Assembly: GCF_900103285.1 (NCBI RefSeq)
Contig: NZ_FNGS01000003.1
Location: 124,001 to 188,000, forward strand
From: Siphonobacter aquaeclarae
Lineage (GTDB): Bacteria > Bacteroidota > Bacteroidia > Cytophagales > Spirosomataceae
DNA: 64,000 nt
Direction of reading: 5' to 3'
Below, piece by piece: positions 8,507-15,989 of this stretch; the first letter of the stretch is position 1; every line of letters starts with the position of its first letter. Made by a program: the position numbers and the translations under genes. Below the pieces are notes generated by a model. It searched no databases and was not told the origin of the DNA. It saw only the letters and a program-made list of their open reading frames with translations.

Positions 8507-8866
8507 ATGTCTCAGATAGAAGCTTTTAATGACTACAGAAGCCGCATGAATGAGCGGATTCTGGGCTCGGATAACCTGATTGTCAAGCGGTTATTTAACC
8601 TCGATACCAATACCTATGCCGACGGAGCGCTTGACGGCAAAACCAAGGAAATGATTGGCCTCGCCTGCTCCATGGTACTCCGCTGCGACGACTGCGTCAG
8701 GTACCACCTTGGCAAATGCTATGAACTGGGCGTGACCGAAGCCGAAATGCAGGAGATCTTTTCGGTGGCGACGGTCATCGGCGGAACGATTGTCATTCCG
8801 CACCTCCGGCGGGCAGTAGAATATTGGGACGAATTACAAGCAGCAGGCCATGGAGACAACGCATGA
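8507..8866 (+). CDS. Carboxymuconolactone decarboxylase (AhpD-like) family protein
   Basis: A small all-helical cytoplasmic protein of 119 residues. It carries a CxxC motif (RCDDCVRYHLGKCYELG) typical of the AhpD-like branch, in which the cysteine pair has peroxidase-linked thiol-disulfide activity; the C-terminal helix is EIFSVATVIGGT..IPHLRRAVEYWDEL. The true substrate is unknown. The gene overlaps the next one by 17 bases and appears to lead a three-gene unit with that gene and xth, hinting at a link to oxidative damage, though this is inference from position. Confidence 0.88.
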   Translation: MSQIEAFNDYRSRMNERILGSDNLIVKRLFNLDTNTYADGALDGKTKEMIGLACSMVLRCDDCVRYHLGKCYELGVTEAEMQEIFSVATVIGGTIVIPHLRRAVEYWDELQAAGHGDNA

Positions 8867-9197
8867 CGATACCCGGCAGTGGGATGAGCTGCTCGACAAG
8901 CTCGAAGGACTCCTCGGGAAACGCCCGGGCGATCTGAATGGGGTCCTTTTCCTCATCGGCGTGCAGGAACTGGGCAAGGGCCACCAGTTTTTCACCAAAG
9001 AACAGAAGCAGGACCTCATGCATATCGCCATCTGTAAAGTATTGAGCTACAGCGGATACTATGAGCTGGAAGGACTCGATGCCGAAGGATGGCCGCACTG
9101 GAAACTGGTACAGAAGCTCCCGTTTGTAGACCTGCTGAGCCAGGAAAAATTATTAAAACAACACGTCGTCGAGTATTTCGAACGCGAAGGTATCTGA
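8850..9197 (+). CDS. Conserved hypothetical protein, 115 residues
   Basis: A soluble, acidic 115-residue protein with no signal peptide or membrane helix. Visible segments include LGKRPGDLNGVLFLIGVQELG and FTKEQKQDLMHIAICKVLS, then a WPHWKLVQKLPF segment. I do not recognise a named family with confidence. It starts inside the 3' end of the AhpD-like gene (17-base overlap) and is followed 24 bases later by xth, so translational coupling and co-expression are likely. The overlap and the complete helical pattern support a real gene. Confidence 0.75.
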   Translation: METTHDDTRQWDELLDKLEGLLGKRPGDLNGVLFLIGVQELGKGHQFFTKEQKQDLMHIAICKVLSYSGYYELEGLDAEGWPHWKLVQKLPFVDLLSQEKLLKQHVVEYFEREGI

Positions 9198-9221
9198 ACC
9201 GGCCGGAACCGGTTTTCCCCC

Positions 9222-9983
9222 ATGAAACTACTTACTTACAACGTCAACGGCATCCGTGCGGCGCTGAACAAAGGCTTTGCGGATTGGCTGCAATCGACCA
9301 ACGCCGACGTCGTCGCCCTGCAGGAAGTCAAGGCCGACGAGAGCCAGATCAACCGGGCCGTTTTCGAAGACCTCGGGTACCATATTTACTGGAATGCCGC
9401 GGTCAAGAAGGGCTACTCAGGCGTAGCCGTTCTCACGAAGAAAAAGCCGCAACACGTGCAGTATGGCTGCGGGAAAGAGGTATATGACCAGGAAGGACGT
9501 ATGCTGCGGCTCGACTTTGACGATTTTTCCTTCATGAGCCTGTACCTGCCGTCGGGTACTACGGGAGATATGCGGCAAGCCTTCAAAATGGAGTTCTGCC
9601 ATGATTTTCAGGACTATATCGACGACCTGAAGAAAGAAGTACCCAACCTGATTGTTTCCGGCGACTACAATATCTGCCACCAGGCGATCGATATCCACAA
9701 TCCGAAAACCAACGCGAATTCATCCGGTTTTTTGCCGGAAGAGCGGGAATGGATCGGAAAGTTCATGGAGAGCGGGTTTATTGACTCGTTCCGCCATTTC
9801 CACCCCGAACCGCATCAGTACACCTGGTGGACATTCCGGGCCGGCGCCCGGGAGCGGAACCTCGGCTGGCGGATCGACTACCACCTGGTTGCCGAATCGC
9901 TGCGGGATCGCCTCAAAGACGCGGCCATCTGGCCTGATGTCAAGCATTCCGACCACTGCCCTGTGATGCTCGAGCTTCATTGA
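9222..9983 (+). CDS. xth: Exodeoxyribonuclease III / AP endonuclease
   Basis: Cytoplasmic DNA repair nuclease of 253 residues that cleaves at abasic sites and degrades DNA from 3' ends. Family motifs are complete: MKLLTYNVNGIRAA, LQEVKAD (metal-binding Glu), SLYLPSG, GDYN(I)CH (Asp/Asn), WTFRAG..ERN..WRIDY and the final KHSDHCPV with the catalytic His. The 3' end overlaps the convergent DUF2085 gene by 7 bases. Confidence 0.96.
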   Translation: MKLLTYNVNGIRAALNKGFADWLQSTNADVVALQEVKADESQINRAVFEDLGYHIYWNAAVKKGYSGVAVLTKKKPQHVQYGCGKEVYDQEGRMLRLDFDDFSFMSLYLPSGTTGDMRQAFKMEFCHDFQDYIDDLKKEVPNLIVSGDYNICHQAIDIHNPKTNANSSGFLPEEREWIGKFMESGFIDSFRHFHPEPHQYTWWTFRAGARERNLGWRIDYHLVAESLRDRLKDAAIWPDVKHSDHCPVMLELH

Positions 9984-10306
9984 AAAAAGGCATGGAGCAG
10001 GGGGCGGAGAGCATCCAGCAGGGTGTGTGCGAGTGAAAAGGAAAACAGAACTACGCCGATACCTGCCGGAAAGCCGGTCAGAAACCGCAGGGTATTGGTG
10101 CTGGTTCGCCAGCCGCGGTACTGGGTGTAGCCGTCGACTGCCAGGGGCAATACCAGCAATCCCCAGCGCAGATCGGCCGGAAGCCACCAGAACAGGACCG
10201 CGCCGGCGGCATAGCCGGCGTAAAGACCGGTACACCGGGCGCAGACGGGAAAGGGTTTTCCCCGCCAGAAAAAGGACCGGTCGGGGCGGTGATGGCAGGC
10301 AAACAT
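9977..10306 (-). CDS. DUF2085 family membrane protein
   Basis: A small integral membrane protein of about 109 residues. The DUF2085 signature is clear: FACHHRPDRSFFWRGKPFPVCARCTG, followed by hydrophobic helices, a DGYTQYRGWR loop and another helix. The paired Cys/His suggest metal or redox chemistry, but the function of the family is unknown. I chose the ATG at 10306, just before the CHHRP motif. In-frame starts at 10369 and 10420 are possible but would crowd the divergent glpD promoter. It is convergent with xth. Confidence 0.8.
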   Translation of the reverse strand: MFACHHRPDRSFFWRGKPFPVCARCTGLYAGYAAGAVLFWWLPADLRWGLLVLPLAVDGYTQYRGWRTSTNTLRFLTGFPAGIGVVLFSFSLAHTLLDALRPLLHAFFQ

Positions 10307-10393
10307 ACGGAAACGGGTGATTCGGGTATCCAATTTCGGCAGTATGGCCGAAACATCCGCCGGAATCATCCCCGCGATGTCAATAATTCCGGA

Positions 10394-10401
10394 TATTTTT
10401 G
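10394..10401 (+). promoter_or_regulatory. Candidate -7 promoter box for glpD
   Basis: TATTTTTG matches TAnnTTTG 25 bases upstream of the glpD ATG. No clear -33 TTTG was found. Confidence 0.45.
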
Positions 10402-10426
10402 GGCTTTGTCCTTTCATCAAGTTCGT

Positions 10427-11977
10427 ATGGATCGTCAGCGTAACCTGGATCAGCTGTCAGGTCAGTCATTTGATCTGTGTATTATCGGCGGAGGAGCAAC
10501 CGGTGCAGGATGTGCCCTGGACGCGGCTTTGCGGGGATTGAAGGTATGTCTCATCGAAAAGGAAGACTTTGCGGCTCAGACGTCGTCGAAGTCGACCAAG
10601 CTGATTCACGGCGGAGTACGCTACCTGGAGCAGGCCGTTAAACAACTCAGCCGGGAGCAGTTCCACATGGTCCGGAAGGCGCTCCGCGAGCGGAAAACCC
10701 TGTTGCGGAATGCGCCTCACCTTACCCGTCCGCTGCCCCTGCTGACGCCCTGCCACAACTGGTTTGAGGGTGTATACTACTCGATCGGACTGAAGATGTA
10801 CGACTGGCTGGCCGGTTCCCGCAACCTGAGCCCGAGCCGCTGGCTGTCGAAAAAGCAAGTACTGGAACTCATCCCCCAGCTACAGACACAGGGTCTCCAT
10901 AGCGCGGTGATGTATTACGACGGGCAACTGGACGACGCCCGTTTCTGCCTTGCCCTGATCCGCTCGGCAGCGCGCGAAGGCGCCGTGGTCCTGAACCATA
11001 CCGAAGCCCTGGATTTCGGTCGCTCGAAATTCGGAAAGCTGAAAAGCGTGGAAGTCCGCGACCGCCTCTCCGGCAAAACCTATGAAATTCAGGCGAAGGT
11101 CTTTGTCAATGCGACGGGCCCCTTTGCCGACCATATCCGGGAAATGGCGAACCCGAAAATGCGGCCGCGGATGCGGGTCAGCAGAGGGTCGCATATTGTC
11201 CTGAAAAAGAGTCATTTGCCGGGAGATACGGCTATTCTGGTGCCGAAAACAGACGACGGCCGCGTGCTGTTTCTCATCCCCTGGCAGGAGCAGGTACTGG
11301 TAGGTACCACCGATCTCGAAGACCAGCTCAGCGAGACGCCGATGCCGACGGAAGATGAAACGAAGTACCTCATCGGCTACGTCAACCGGTACCTCAGCAC
11401 GCCGATTACCGAAGCGGATGTCCGGGCGGGCTTCACCGGCCAGCGCCCGCTGATCGAGGCTATTTTCGCGAAGGATACCAAATCGCTTGTCCGTGACCAT
11501 GAAGTCGAGCAGGATGATAAGTCCAAACTGATCAGTATTCTGGGCGGAAAATGGACAACGTACCGCCTGATGGCCAGCGATACCATCGACGCAGTGTGCG
11601 AGCAACTGAAAATTTCCGATCAGGAATGCCGGACGGAAAACCACATACTGATCGGAGGAGAAAAATACTCGCCCGCGCTGGAGAGCGAGCTGACCCGGAC
11701 GTATGGCTTTGACAGCGATATTGCCCGGCATTTGCTTCACAAATACGGATCGGAAGCACTGGAAGTAGCCGCGCTGACGCGTGAGAATAGTGCCTGGAAA
11801 GCGCGCCTCGCCGACGGGCATCCGTTTATTCAGGCGCAGGTAATATTCGCTGCGCGGAAGGAAATGGCCTGTTCGCCGGAAGATATTCTCTACCGCCGGC
11901 TGGGCTTGGGATTGATGGACGCGGCAGCAGCGGAACAGGCCTATCCGGTCATTACCCGGCTGCTGACAGAAGCATAA
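10427..11977 (+). CDS. glpD: Glycerol-3-phosphate dehydrogenase, FAD-dependent
   Basis: A membrane-associated flavoenzyme of 516 residues that oxidises glycerol-3-phosphate to dihydroxyacetone phosphate and passes electrons to quinone. The N-terminal FAD-binding Rossmann motif is LCIIGGGATGAGCALDAALRG with LIEKEDFAAQTSSKSTKLIHGG. Later motifs are GPFAD, RVSRGSHIVL, VGTTDLED and ILGGKWTTYR. The C-terminal helical domain is present. The start at 10427 places the Rossmann fold 14 residues in; an earlier ATG at 10289 would run through the divergent gene. No glycerol kinase or transporter is adjacent. Confidence 0.95.
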   Translation: MDRQRNLDQLSGQSFDLCIIGGGATGAGCALDAALRGLKVCLIEKEDFAAQTSSKSTKLIHGGVRYLEQAVKQLSREQFHMVRKALRERKTLLRNAPHLTRPLPLLTPCHNWFEGVYYSIGLKMYDWLAGSRNLSPSRWLSKKQVLELIPQLQTQGLHSAVMYYDGQLDDARFCLALIRSAAREGAVVLNHTEALDFGRSKFGKLKSVEVRDRLSGKTYEIQAKVFVNATGPFADHIREMANPKMRPRMRVSRGSHIVLKKSHLPGDTAILVPKTDDGRVLFLIPWQEQVLVGTTDLEDQLSETPMPTEDETKYLIGYVNRYLSTPITEADVRAGFTGQRPLIEAIFAKDTKSLVRDHEVEQDDKSKLISILGGKWTTYRLMASDTIDAVCEQLKISDQECRTENHILIGGEKYSPALESELTRTYGFDSDIARHLLHKYGSEALEVAALTRENSAWKARLADGHPFIQAQVIFAARKEMACSPEDILYRRLGLGLMDAAAAEQAYPVITRLLTEA

Positions 11978-11981
11978 AAAA

Positions 11982-12001
11982 AGCCCGGCAATTGCCGGGC
12001 T
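11982..12001 (-). terminator. Terminator between glpD and the DUF2795 gene
   Basis: Perfect stem AGCCCGGCA / TGCCGGGCT. On the minus strand it is followed by seven T, so it mainly serves the DUF2795 gene. Confidence 0.8.
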
Positions 12002-12024
12002 GTCATGTCCTTTGGGGTCGAAGA

Positions 12025-12246
12025 TCAGTATTCGTCTTCGTTGAAGAAAAAGTCGTCCTTCGTAGGGTAGTCAGGCCAGATTTCTTCAATGCTTTCGTAA
12101 GGTTGCCCGTCGTCTTCGAGTTCTTGCAGGTTTTCGACCACTTCGAGCGGAGCACCCGTACGGATCGCGTAATCAATAAGCTCGTCTTTCGTTGCAGGCC
12201 ACGGAGCGTCCTCCAAATAGGAAGCAAGTTCAAGTGTCCAGTACAT
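12025..12246 (-). CDS. DUF2795 family small acidic protein
   Basis: A 73-residue acidic protein typical of DUF2795, widespread in Bacteroidota and of unknown function. Visible features are the start MYWTLELASYLEDAPWPATK, the LIDYAIRTGAPLEVVENLQEL helix region and the end YPTKDDFFFNEDEY. Unusually for this lineage, a good Shine-Dalgarno sequence (AGGAGGG) sits about 8 bases before the ATG, which fixes the start and suggests high expression. A TACTTTTG -7 box lies 45 bases upstream. Confidence 0.88.
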   Translation of the reverse strand: MYWTLELASYLEDAPWPATKDELIDYAIRTGAPLEVVENLQELEDDGQPYESIEEIWPDYPTKDDFFFNEDEY

Positions 12247-12290
12247 GCGTTTTCCCTCCTATAAAAATAATGGGTTCAGAAAAATGACTG

Positions 12291-12298
12291 CAAAAGTA
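12291..12298 (-). promoter_or_regulatory. Candidate -7 promoter box for the DUF2795 gene
   Basis: TACTTTTG on the minus strand matches TAnnTTTG exactly, about 45 bases upstream of the start codon. Confidence 0.5.
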
Positions 12299-12428
12299 AG
12301 TCTTTTTTGGATAGCATAACGACTTACCCCTATTTTTCGCCTGAATAAACTAAAAAACGGATCAAAAAGAATACAGAGGCCCGAAAAAAATACGGATACT
12401 TCTCTTTTTCTTTTCTAAGCGTCTGATT

Positions 12429-13190
12429 ATGAGTAAGCAACAAACGAGGAAGGTGGAAGTGTGCGCATATTCCCTCGAGTCATGTCTGGCGGCGGAAGAA
12501 GCCGGCGCAGACCGGATCGAATTATGCGCCTCTCCGTTTGAAGGAGGAACGACGCCTCCGGCAGGTATGGCCTATCTGGCAGTCCATGCGGTGTCATTGC
12601 CGGTCAATGTGATGGTCCGGCCGCGGGGCGGCGATTTCTGTTACGACGAGACGGAGTTTGCCGTCATGAAAGCGGAAATCGAAGCCTTCAAGGCCATCGG
12701 AGTGGCAGGCATCGTGCTGGGTATTCTGACGCCGGAAGGAGAAATAGACATTGCCCGTACCCGGGAACTGACCGAACTGGCGGCGCCGCTGCCTGTTACG
12801 TTCCACCGGGCGATCGATTTTGCCGTAGATATGGAAAAAGCCGTGGAAGACGTGATCGCGGCGGGTTGCCGGATCATCCTGACTTCCGGCGGGAAAGACA
12901 AGGCGCCGGACGGAGCAGAGACCATCGCCCGGATGGTTGCCGCCGCCGCCGGCCGGATCGACATCATGGCCGGAAGCGGAGTAAGTGGAGCGAACGCAAC
13001 CAGGCTGTTGCAAACCGGAGCGGATGCCCTGCATCTGACCGGAAAGGTGGATCGGGATAGTGCCATGGCATTCCGCAAGCCCGGAATCGCCCTCGGCGGC
13101 GTGCCGTCGGTACCCGAGTATGCCATCTCGTATACGGACCCCGCGCGCGTGAAGGCTGTCGTAGATGCCGTCCGGCAATGGCCGGCCTGA
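12429..13190 (+). CDS. cutC: CutC family protein (copper homeostasis / TIM barrel)
   Basis: A cytoplasmic TIM-barrel protein of 253 residues. Family motifs are VEVCAYSLESCLAAEEAGADRIELCAS, GGTTPPAG, VMVRPRGGDFCYDE, TFHRAIDF, ILTSGGK, IMAGSGVS and the C-terminal TDPARVKAVVDAV. CutC was linked to copper tolerance in E. coli, but that link is disputed and the enzymatic role remains unclear. It stands alone here and lies about 9 kb from the copper-dependent tyrosinase gene, which need not be meaningful. Confidence 0.93.
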   Translation: MSKQQTRKVEVCAYSLESCLAAEEAGADRIELCASPFEGGTTPPAGMAYLAVHAVSLPVNVMVRPRGGDFCYDETEFAVMKAEIEAFKAIGVAGIVLGILTPEGEIDIARTRELTELAAPLPVTFHRAIDFAVDMEKAVEDVIAAGCRIILTSGGKDKAPDGAETIARMVAAAAGRIDIMAGSGVSGANATRLLQTGADALHLTGKVDRDSAMAFRKPGIALGGVPSVPEYAISYTDPARVKAVVDAVRQWPA

Positions 13191-13237
13191 TTCCCGTGCA
13201 TTTTCGTGCCGGAAAGAGGGTTTTCCCCCAAAGTTTG

Positions 13238-13245
13238 TACTTTTG
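13238..13245 (+). promoter_or_regulatory. Candidate -7 promoter box for the membrane protein / ggpS-like pair
   Basis: TACTTTTG matches TAnnTTTG 37 bases ahead of the ATG at 13283. Confidence 0.5.
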
Positions 13246-13282
13246 AGAACCTGACGTCGGGGCGTTTTCGCTTCGCCGGGCC

Positions 13283-13666
13283 ATGAAAAACTACGAAAAG
13301 TCTATGATCAGTATCAGCAAGAAAAAGGAAAATCCCTTTCCTGACGACCCTTTCCAGGCGCATTTCCGGCAGATTGGTTCCTCTATTGAACGGGGCGTCC
13401 GGCAGGATATCCGGGAAATCGGAACGAGAACCCTCGTCATCACCGGATCTCTCCTGGCCGCCTATGCCCTGTTCGAGTGGCTGATGCCCGGGGAAGAAGA
13501 ACGCCCCGCAAAAACCGAAGAGCGCAGTACTCCCTCCTTTCTGGCGGAGACCGTGAAAGGATTGGCTGTACCGGTGCTGCTGCAGCTGGCCCGGGAGAAG
13601 CTCGTCGATGTTCTCGCTCATTTGAACCCTAAATCCAATGATAAAACCGATTCTGAAACAGTTTGA
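13283..13666 (+). CDS. Hypothetical membrane-anchored protein
   Basis: A 127-residue protein with a charged N-terminal half (about 1-47), one predicted membrane segment (about 48-64, TLVITGSLLAAYALFEWL), a Glu-rich spacer and a second amphipathic, moderately hydrophobic stretch (LAVPVLLQLA). I recognise no named family. It overlaps the ggpS-like gene by 29 bases, so the two are almost certainly translated from one mRNA. A membrane partner for a lipid-precursor synthase is a reasonable but unproven reading. An internal ATG at 13304 is an alternative start. Confidence 0.7.
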   Translation: MKNYEKSMISISKKKENPFPDDPFQAHFRQIGSSIERGVRQDIREIGTRTLVITGSLLAAYALFEWLMPGEEERPAKTEERSTPSFLAETVKGLAVPVLLQLAREKLVDVLAHLNPKSNDKTDSETV

Positions 13667-14396
13667 GACGCTTCGGGAACAGGGACGGAAAGCGTTCGCG
13701 GTCCTGATTGACCCGGATGACGTCCGACTGGATGAATTTCCGCTCCTGTTACAGCGGGCGGAAAAGGAGCAGGTAGATTATTTCTTTATCGGAGGAAGTC
13801 TCATTACCCAGTTCCACATGGGGGATATCATCGCCCTGATCCGGCAGCATACCCGGATTCCGGTGGTACTTTTTCTGGGTAGTAATATGCATGTGCACCC
13901 GGCAGCGGATGCGGTATTGTTTTTGTCCCTGATTTCGGGCCGAAACCCCGAATACCTCATCGGACAGCAGGTAGTGGCCGCGCCGATGCTGAAGAAATCC
14001 GGCCTGGAGGTACTCCCAACGGGCTATCTCCTCATTGATGCCGGCCGGCAAACCACGGCGTCGTACATTTCCAACACGACGCCCATTCCGAACGACAAGC
14101 CCGCCGTAGCCGCCTGTACCGCAATGGCCGGTGAAATGCTGGGCCTCCGGCTCACCTACCTTGACGCCGGCAGCGGCGCCCTGAAGGCGATTACGCCGGA
14201 GATGATTGCCGCTGTGCGCCAGTCGGTGGAGACCCCGATTATCGTCGGCGGAGGGATCGATTCGGCGCAGAAGGCCCGAACCGCTCTGGAAGCCGGCGCG
14301 GATGTGGTGGTAGTAGGGAACGGAATCGAGCGAAATCCGGATTTGCTGCCGGAAATCGCGGCGACCGTCCGGCACTACAATGCCCAATACGCATAA
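13638..14396 (+). CDS. Geranylgeranylglyceryl-phosphate synthase family protein
   Basis: A TIM-barrel prenyltransferase of 252 residues that couples a polyprenyl diphosphate to sn-glycerol-1-phosphate, forming the ether bond first known from archaeal lipids. Signatures are AVLIDPDDV, FFIGGSLIT, IPVVLFLGSN, EVLPTGYLLID, the YLDAGSGA loop and VGGGIDSAQKA with the phosphate site VVGNGIE. The group II form found in Bacteroidota is known to exist, but the product's fate in the cell is not settled. It overlaps the preceding membrane protein by 29 bases and is followed by a very strong bidirectional hairpin. Confidence 0.93.
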   Translation: MIKPILKQFETLREQGRKAFAVLIDPDDVRLDEFPLLLQRAEKEQVDYFFIGGSLITQFHMGDIIALIRQHTRIPVVLFLGSNMHVHPAADAVLFLSLISGRNPEYLIGQQVVAAPMLKKSGLEVLPTGYLLIDAGRQTTASYISNTTPIPNDKPAVAACTAMAGEMLGLRLTYLDAGSGALKAITPEMIAAVRQSVETPIIVGGGIDSAQKARTALEAGADVVVVGNGIERNPDLLPEIAATVRHYNAQYA

Positions 14397-14411
14397 ACCA
14401 TAACTGGAAAA

Positions 14412-14463
14412 GACATAAGAAAAGCGGCTGGCTCATTCATGAGCCAGCCGCTTTTCTTATGTC
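14412..14463. terminator. Bidirectional terminator, 24-bp perfect stem
   Basis: A 24-bp perfect inverted repeat with a TTCA loop lies between the convergent ggpS-like and Nfu genes. Its arms contain AAGAAAAG and CTTTTCTT, giving U-rich 3' sides on both strands. Confidence 0.85.
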
Positions 14464-14476
14464 CGAAATCGGATGA

Positions 14477-15076
14477 TCAGGCGTTTTCAGCCTCTACCAG
14501 CTTCACTTCGGGAACCATCCGGGTCAGGAGATTTTCGATACCGGCCTTGAGCGTCATGGTAGACGACGGGCAGCCGCTGCACGATCCCTGAAGGAGGAGT
14601 TTTACGATACCGGTGTCTTCCTGGAAGGAGGAGAAAGTAATGGCGCCGCCGTCTGATTCGACGGCGGGTTTGACGTATTGGTCAAGTACCGCCTTGATTT
14701 TAACAACCGTATCCGAATCCTGCTCGCCGTTGACTACTTCGAGCTGGGCTTCGCCGGCAGCGCGGGTCAGGACGGGCTTGCCGCTGTCCATGTAGCGCTT
14801 GATGACCTGCTTGGCATCGAAGAGCACGTCGTCCCATGATGTTTCGTCATTCTTCGTGATTGTCACGAAGTTATAGGAGATGAAAACGCGGTTGACCCAC
14901 TCAAATCCGAACAGCTCTACCGCGAGGGGAGAGTTTTTGTCGGGAGAAATGGCTTCGGATGCGTCGGCGTAATCGAACGTGCTGCCTTCCGGAACCAGTT
15001 CAAAATTGACGACAAATTTGATGGAGTTCGGATTGGGAGTCGATTCCGTATAAACAAGTACCTGTGGTCTGAGCAT
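14477..15076 (-). CDS. Nfu-type iron-sulfur cluster scaffold protein
   Basis: A cytoplasmic protein of 199 residues that carries and delivers Fe-S clusters. The N-terminal Nfu_N domain (about 1-90) begins RPQVLVYTESTPNPNSIKFV; the C-terminal NifU-like domain (about 115-195) has the cluster-binding CxxC in LLQGSCSGCPSSTMTL. I chose the ATG at 15076; an upstream in-frame ATG at 15181 would add 35 residues with no resemblance to the family and would crowd the rpmA terminator. No isc or suf genes are adjacent. Confidence 0.93.
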   Translation of the reverse strand: MLRPQVLVYTESTPNPNSIKFVVNFELVPEGSTFDYADASEAISPDKNSPLAVELFGFEWVNRVFISYNFVTITKNDETSWDDVLFDAKQVIKRYMDSGKPVLTRAAGEAQLEVVNGEQDSDTVVKIKAVLDQYVKPAVESDGGAITFSSFQEDTGIVKLLLQGSCSGCPSSTMTLKAGIENLLTRMVPEVKLVEAENA

Positions 15077-15183
15077 GACGATAGAAAGTCGTTTGGAGGG
15101 CGAACACCGCCGGGGCTGGAAAAGTTTGCCGGAGGAGCCGGTTTTAGCCGCCTGCAAACAGTTGATTTTCAGGCGTTGCACAA

Positions 15184-15217
15184 AAAAGCCTGTTCAGTGC
15201 AAACTGAACAGGCTTTT
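15184..15217 (-). terminator. Terminator of the rplU-rpmA operon
   Basis: A 14-bp stem (AAAAGCCTGTTCAG / CTGAACAGGCTTTT) with a six-base loop is followed on the minus strand by TTTTTT. It lies 17 bases past the rpmA stop. Confidence 0.85.
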
Positions 15218-15234
15218 GAGAAGAAAAGAATACC

Positions 15235-15501
15235 TTACGCTTCTGCTTCAACGGGGACTACGCTCACGAAAGAACGGCCTTTCAGACCTTTCTTGAATTC
15301 GACAACACCGTCAGTAAGAGCGAAGAGCGTGTGATCTTTGCCGATACCAACGTTACGACCCGGGTTGTGCTGCGTTCCGCGCTGACGTACGAGTACGTTG
15401 CCGGCAATGGCTGCCTGGCCGCCGAAAATCTTCACGCCGAGGCGCTTGCTTTCTGATTCCCGGCCGTTTTTGGAGCTACCTACACCTTTTTTGTGTGCCA
15501 T
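15235..15501 (-). CDS. rpmA: 50S ribosomal protein L27
   Basis: Large-subunit ribosomal protein of 88 residues that reaches the peptidyl transferase centre with its N-terminus. It begins [19 protein letters not shown], directly after the initiator Met with no cleavable leader, and continues [23 protein letters not shown]. It is the second gene of the rplU-rpmA operon, 68 bases after rplU, and ends at a strong terminator. Confidence 0.98.
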   Translation of the reverse strand: MAHKKGVGSSKNGRESESKRLGVKIFGGQAAIAGNVLVRQRGTQHNPGRNVGIGKDHTLFALTDGVVEFKKGLKGRSFVSVVPVEAEA

Positions 15502-15569
15502 GGTTCTGTTCAGTTGGGGAGAAAGACCGGAATCATCCGTTTAACGGGATATCCGTATCCGTCACCTTT

Positions 15570-15881
15570 TTAAAGAGAAATTTCTTCAATGAGGATCTTC
15601 GTCAGGTCCTGACGGTGTCCGTTTTGCTTCTGATACCCTTTGCGGCGTTTCTTCCGGAAGACAATTACCTTTTCACCACGAACGTGGTTCAGGATTTTGG
15701 CTTTGACGCTGGCGCCGGCTACTGTCGGAGCACCTACTTTTACGTCACCACCATTGTCCACCAGCAGAACCTTATCCAGCACAAGGGCAGCACCCTCCTC
15801 ACCCGCTAAACGATGCGTGTAGAGGTAGCGGTTTTTTTCTACTTTAAACTGCTGACCTGCGATTTCAACAATTGCGTACAT
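15570..15881 (-). CDS. rplU: 50S ribosomal protein L21
   Basis: Large-subunit ribosomal protein of 103 residues that binds 23S rRNA. Typical features are the start MYAIVEIAGQQFKVEKNRYL and the C-terminal VFRKKRRKGYQKQNGHRQ RNA-binding stretch. It precedes rpmA in the conserved order. A TATATTTG -7 promoter box lies about 35 bases upstream. Confidence 0.98.
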   Translation of the reverse strand: MYAIVEIAGQQFKVEKNRYLYTHRLAGEEGAALVLDKVLLVDNGGDVKVGAPTVAGASVKAKILNHVRGEKVIVFRKKRRKGYQKQNGHRQDLTKILIEEISL

Positions 15882-15915
15882 TTTTAGATAAGATTTGGTC
15901 CTGAAAAATGGACTG

Positions 15916-15923
15916 CAAATATA
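15916..15923 (-). promoter_or_regulatory. Candidate -7 promoter box for rplU-rpmA
   Basis: TATATTTG on the minus strand matches TAnnTTTG, about 35 bases upstream of rplU. Confidence 0.55.
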
Positions 15924-15989
15924 GCTGAAACGTTTTGAAAATCAGCGTTCTGTTTCAAAAAAAATCAAAGATATTCCCGATGATTGTTT

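Noticed and set aside
10880-11821. Open frame (313 codons) antisense to glpD
   Set aside because: glpD motifs are complete on the plus strand.
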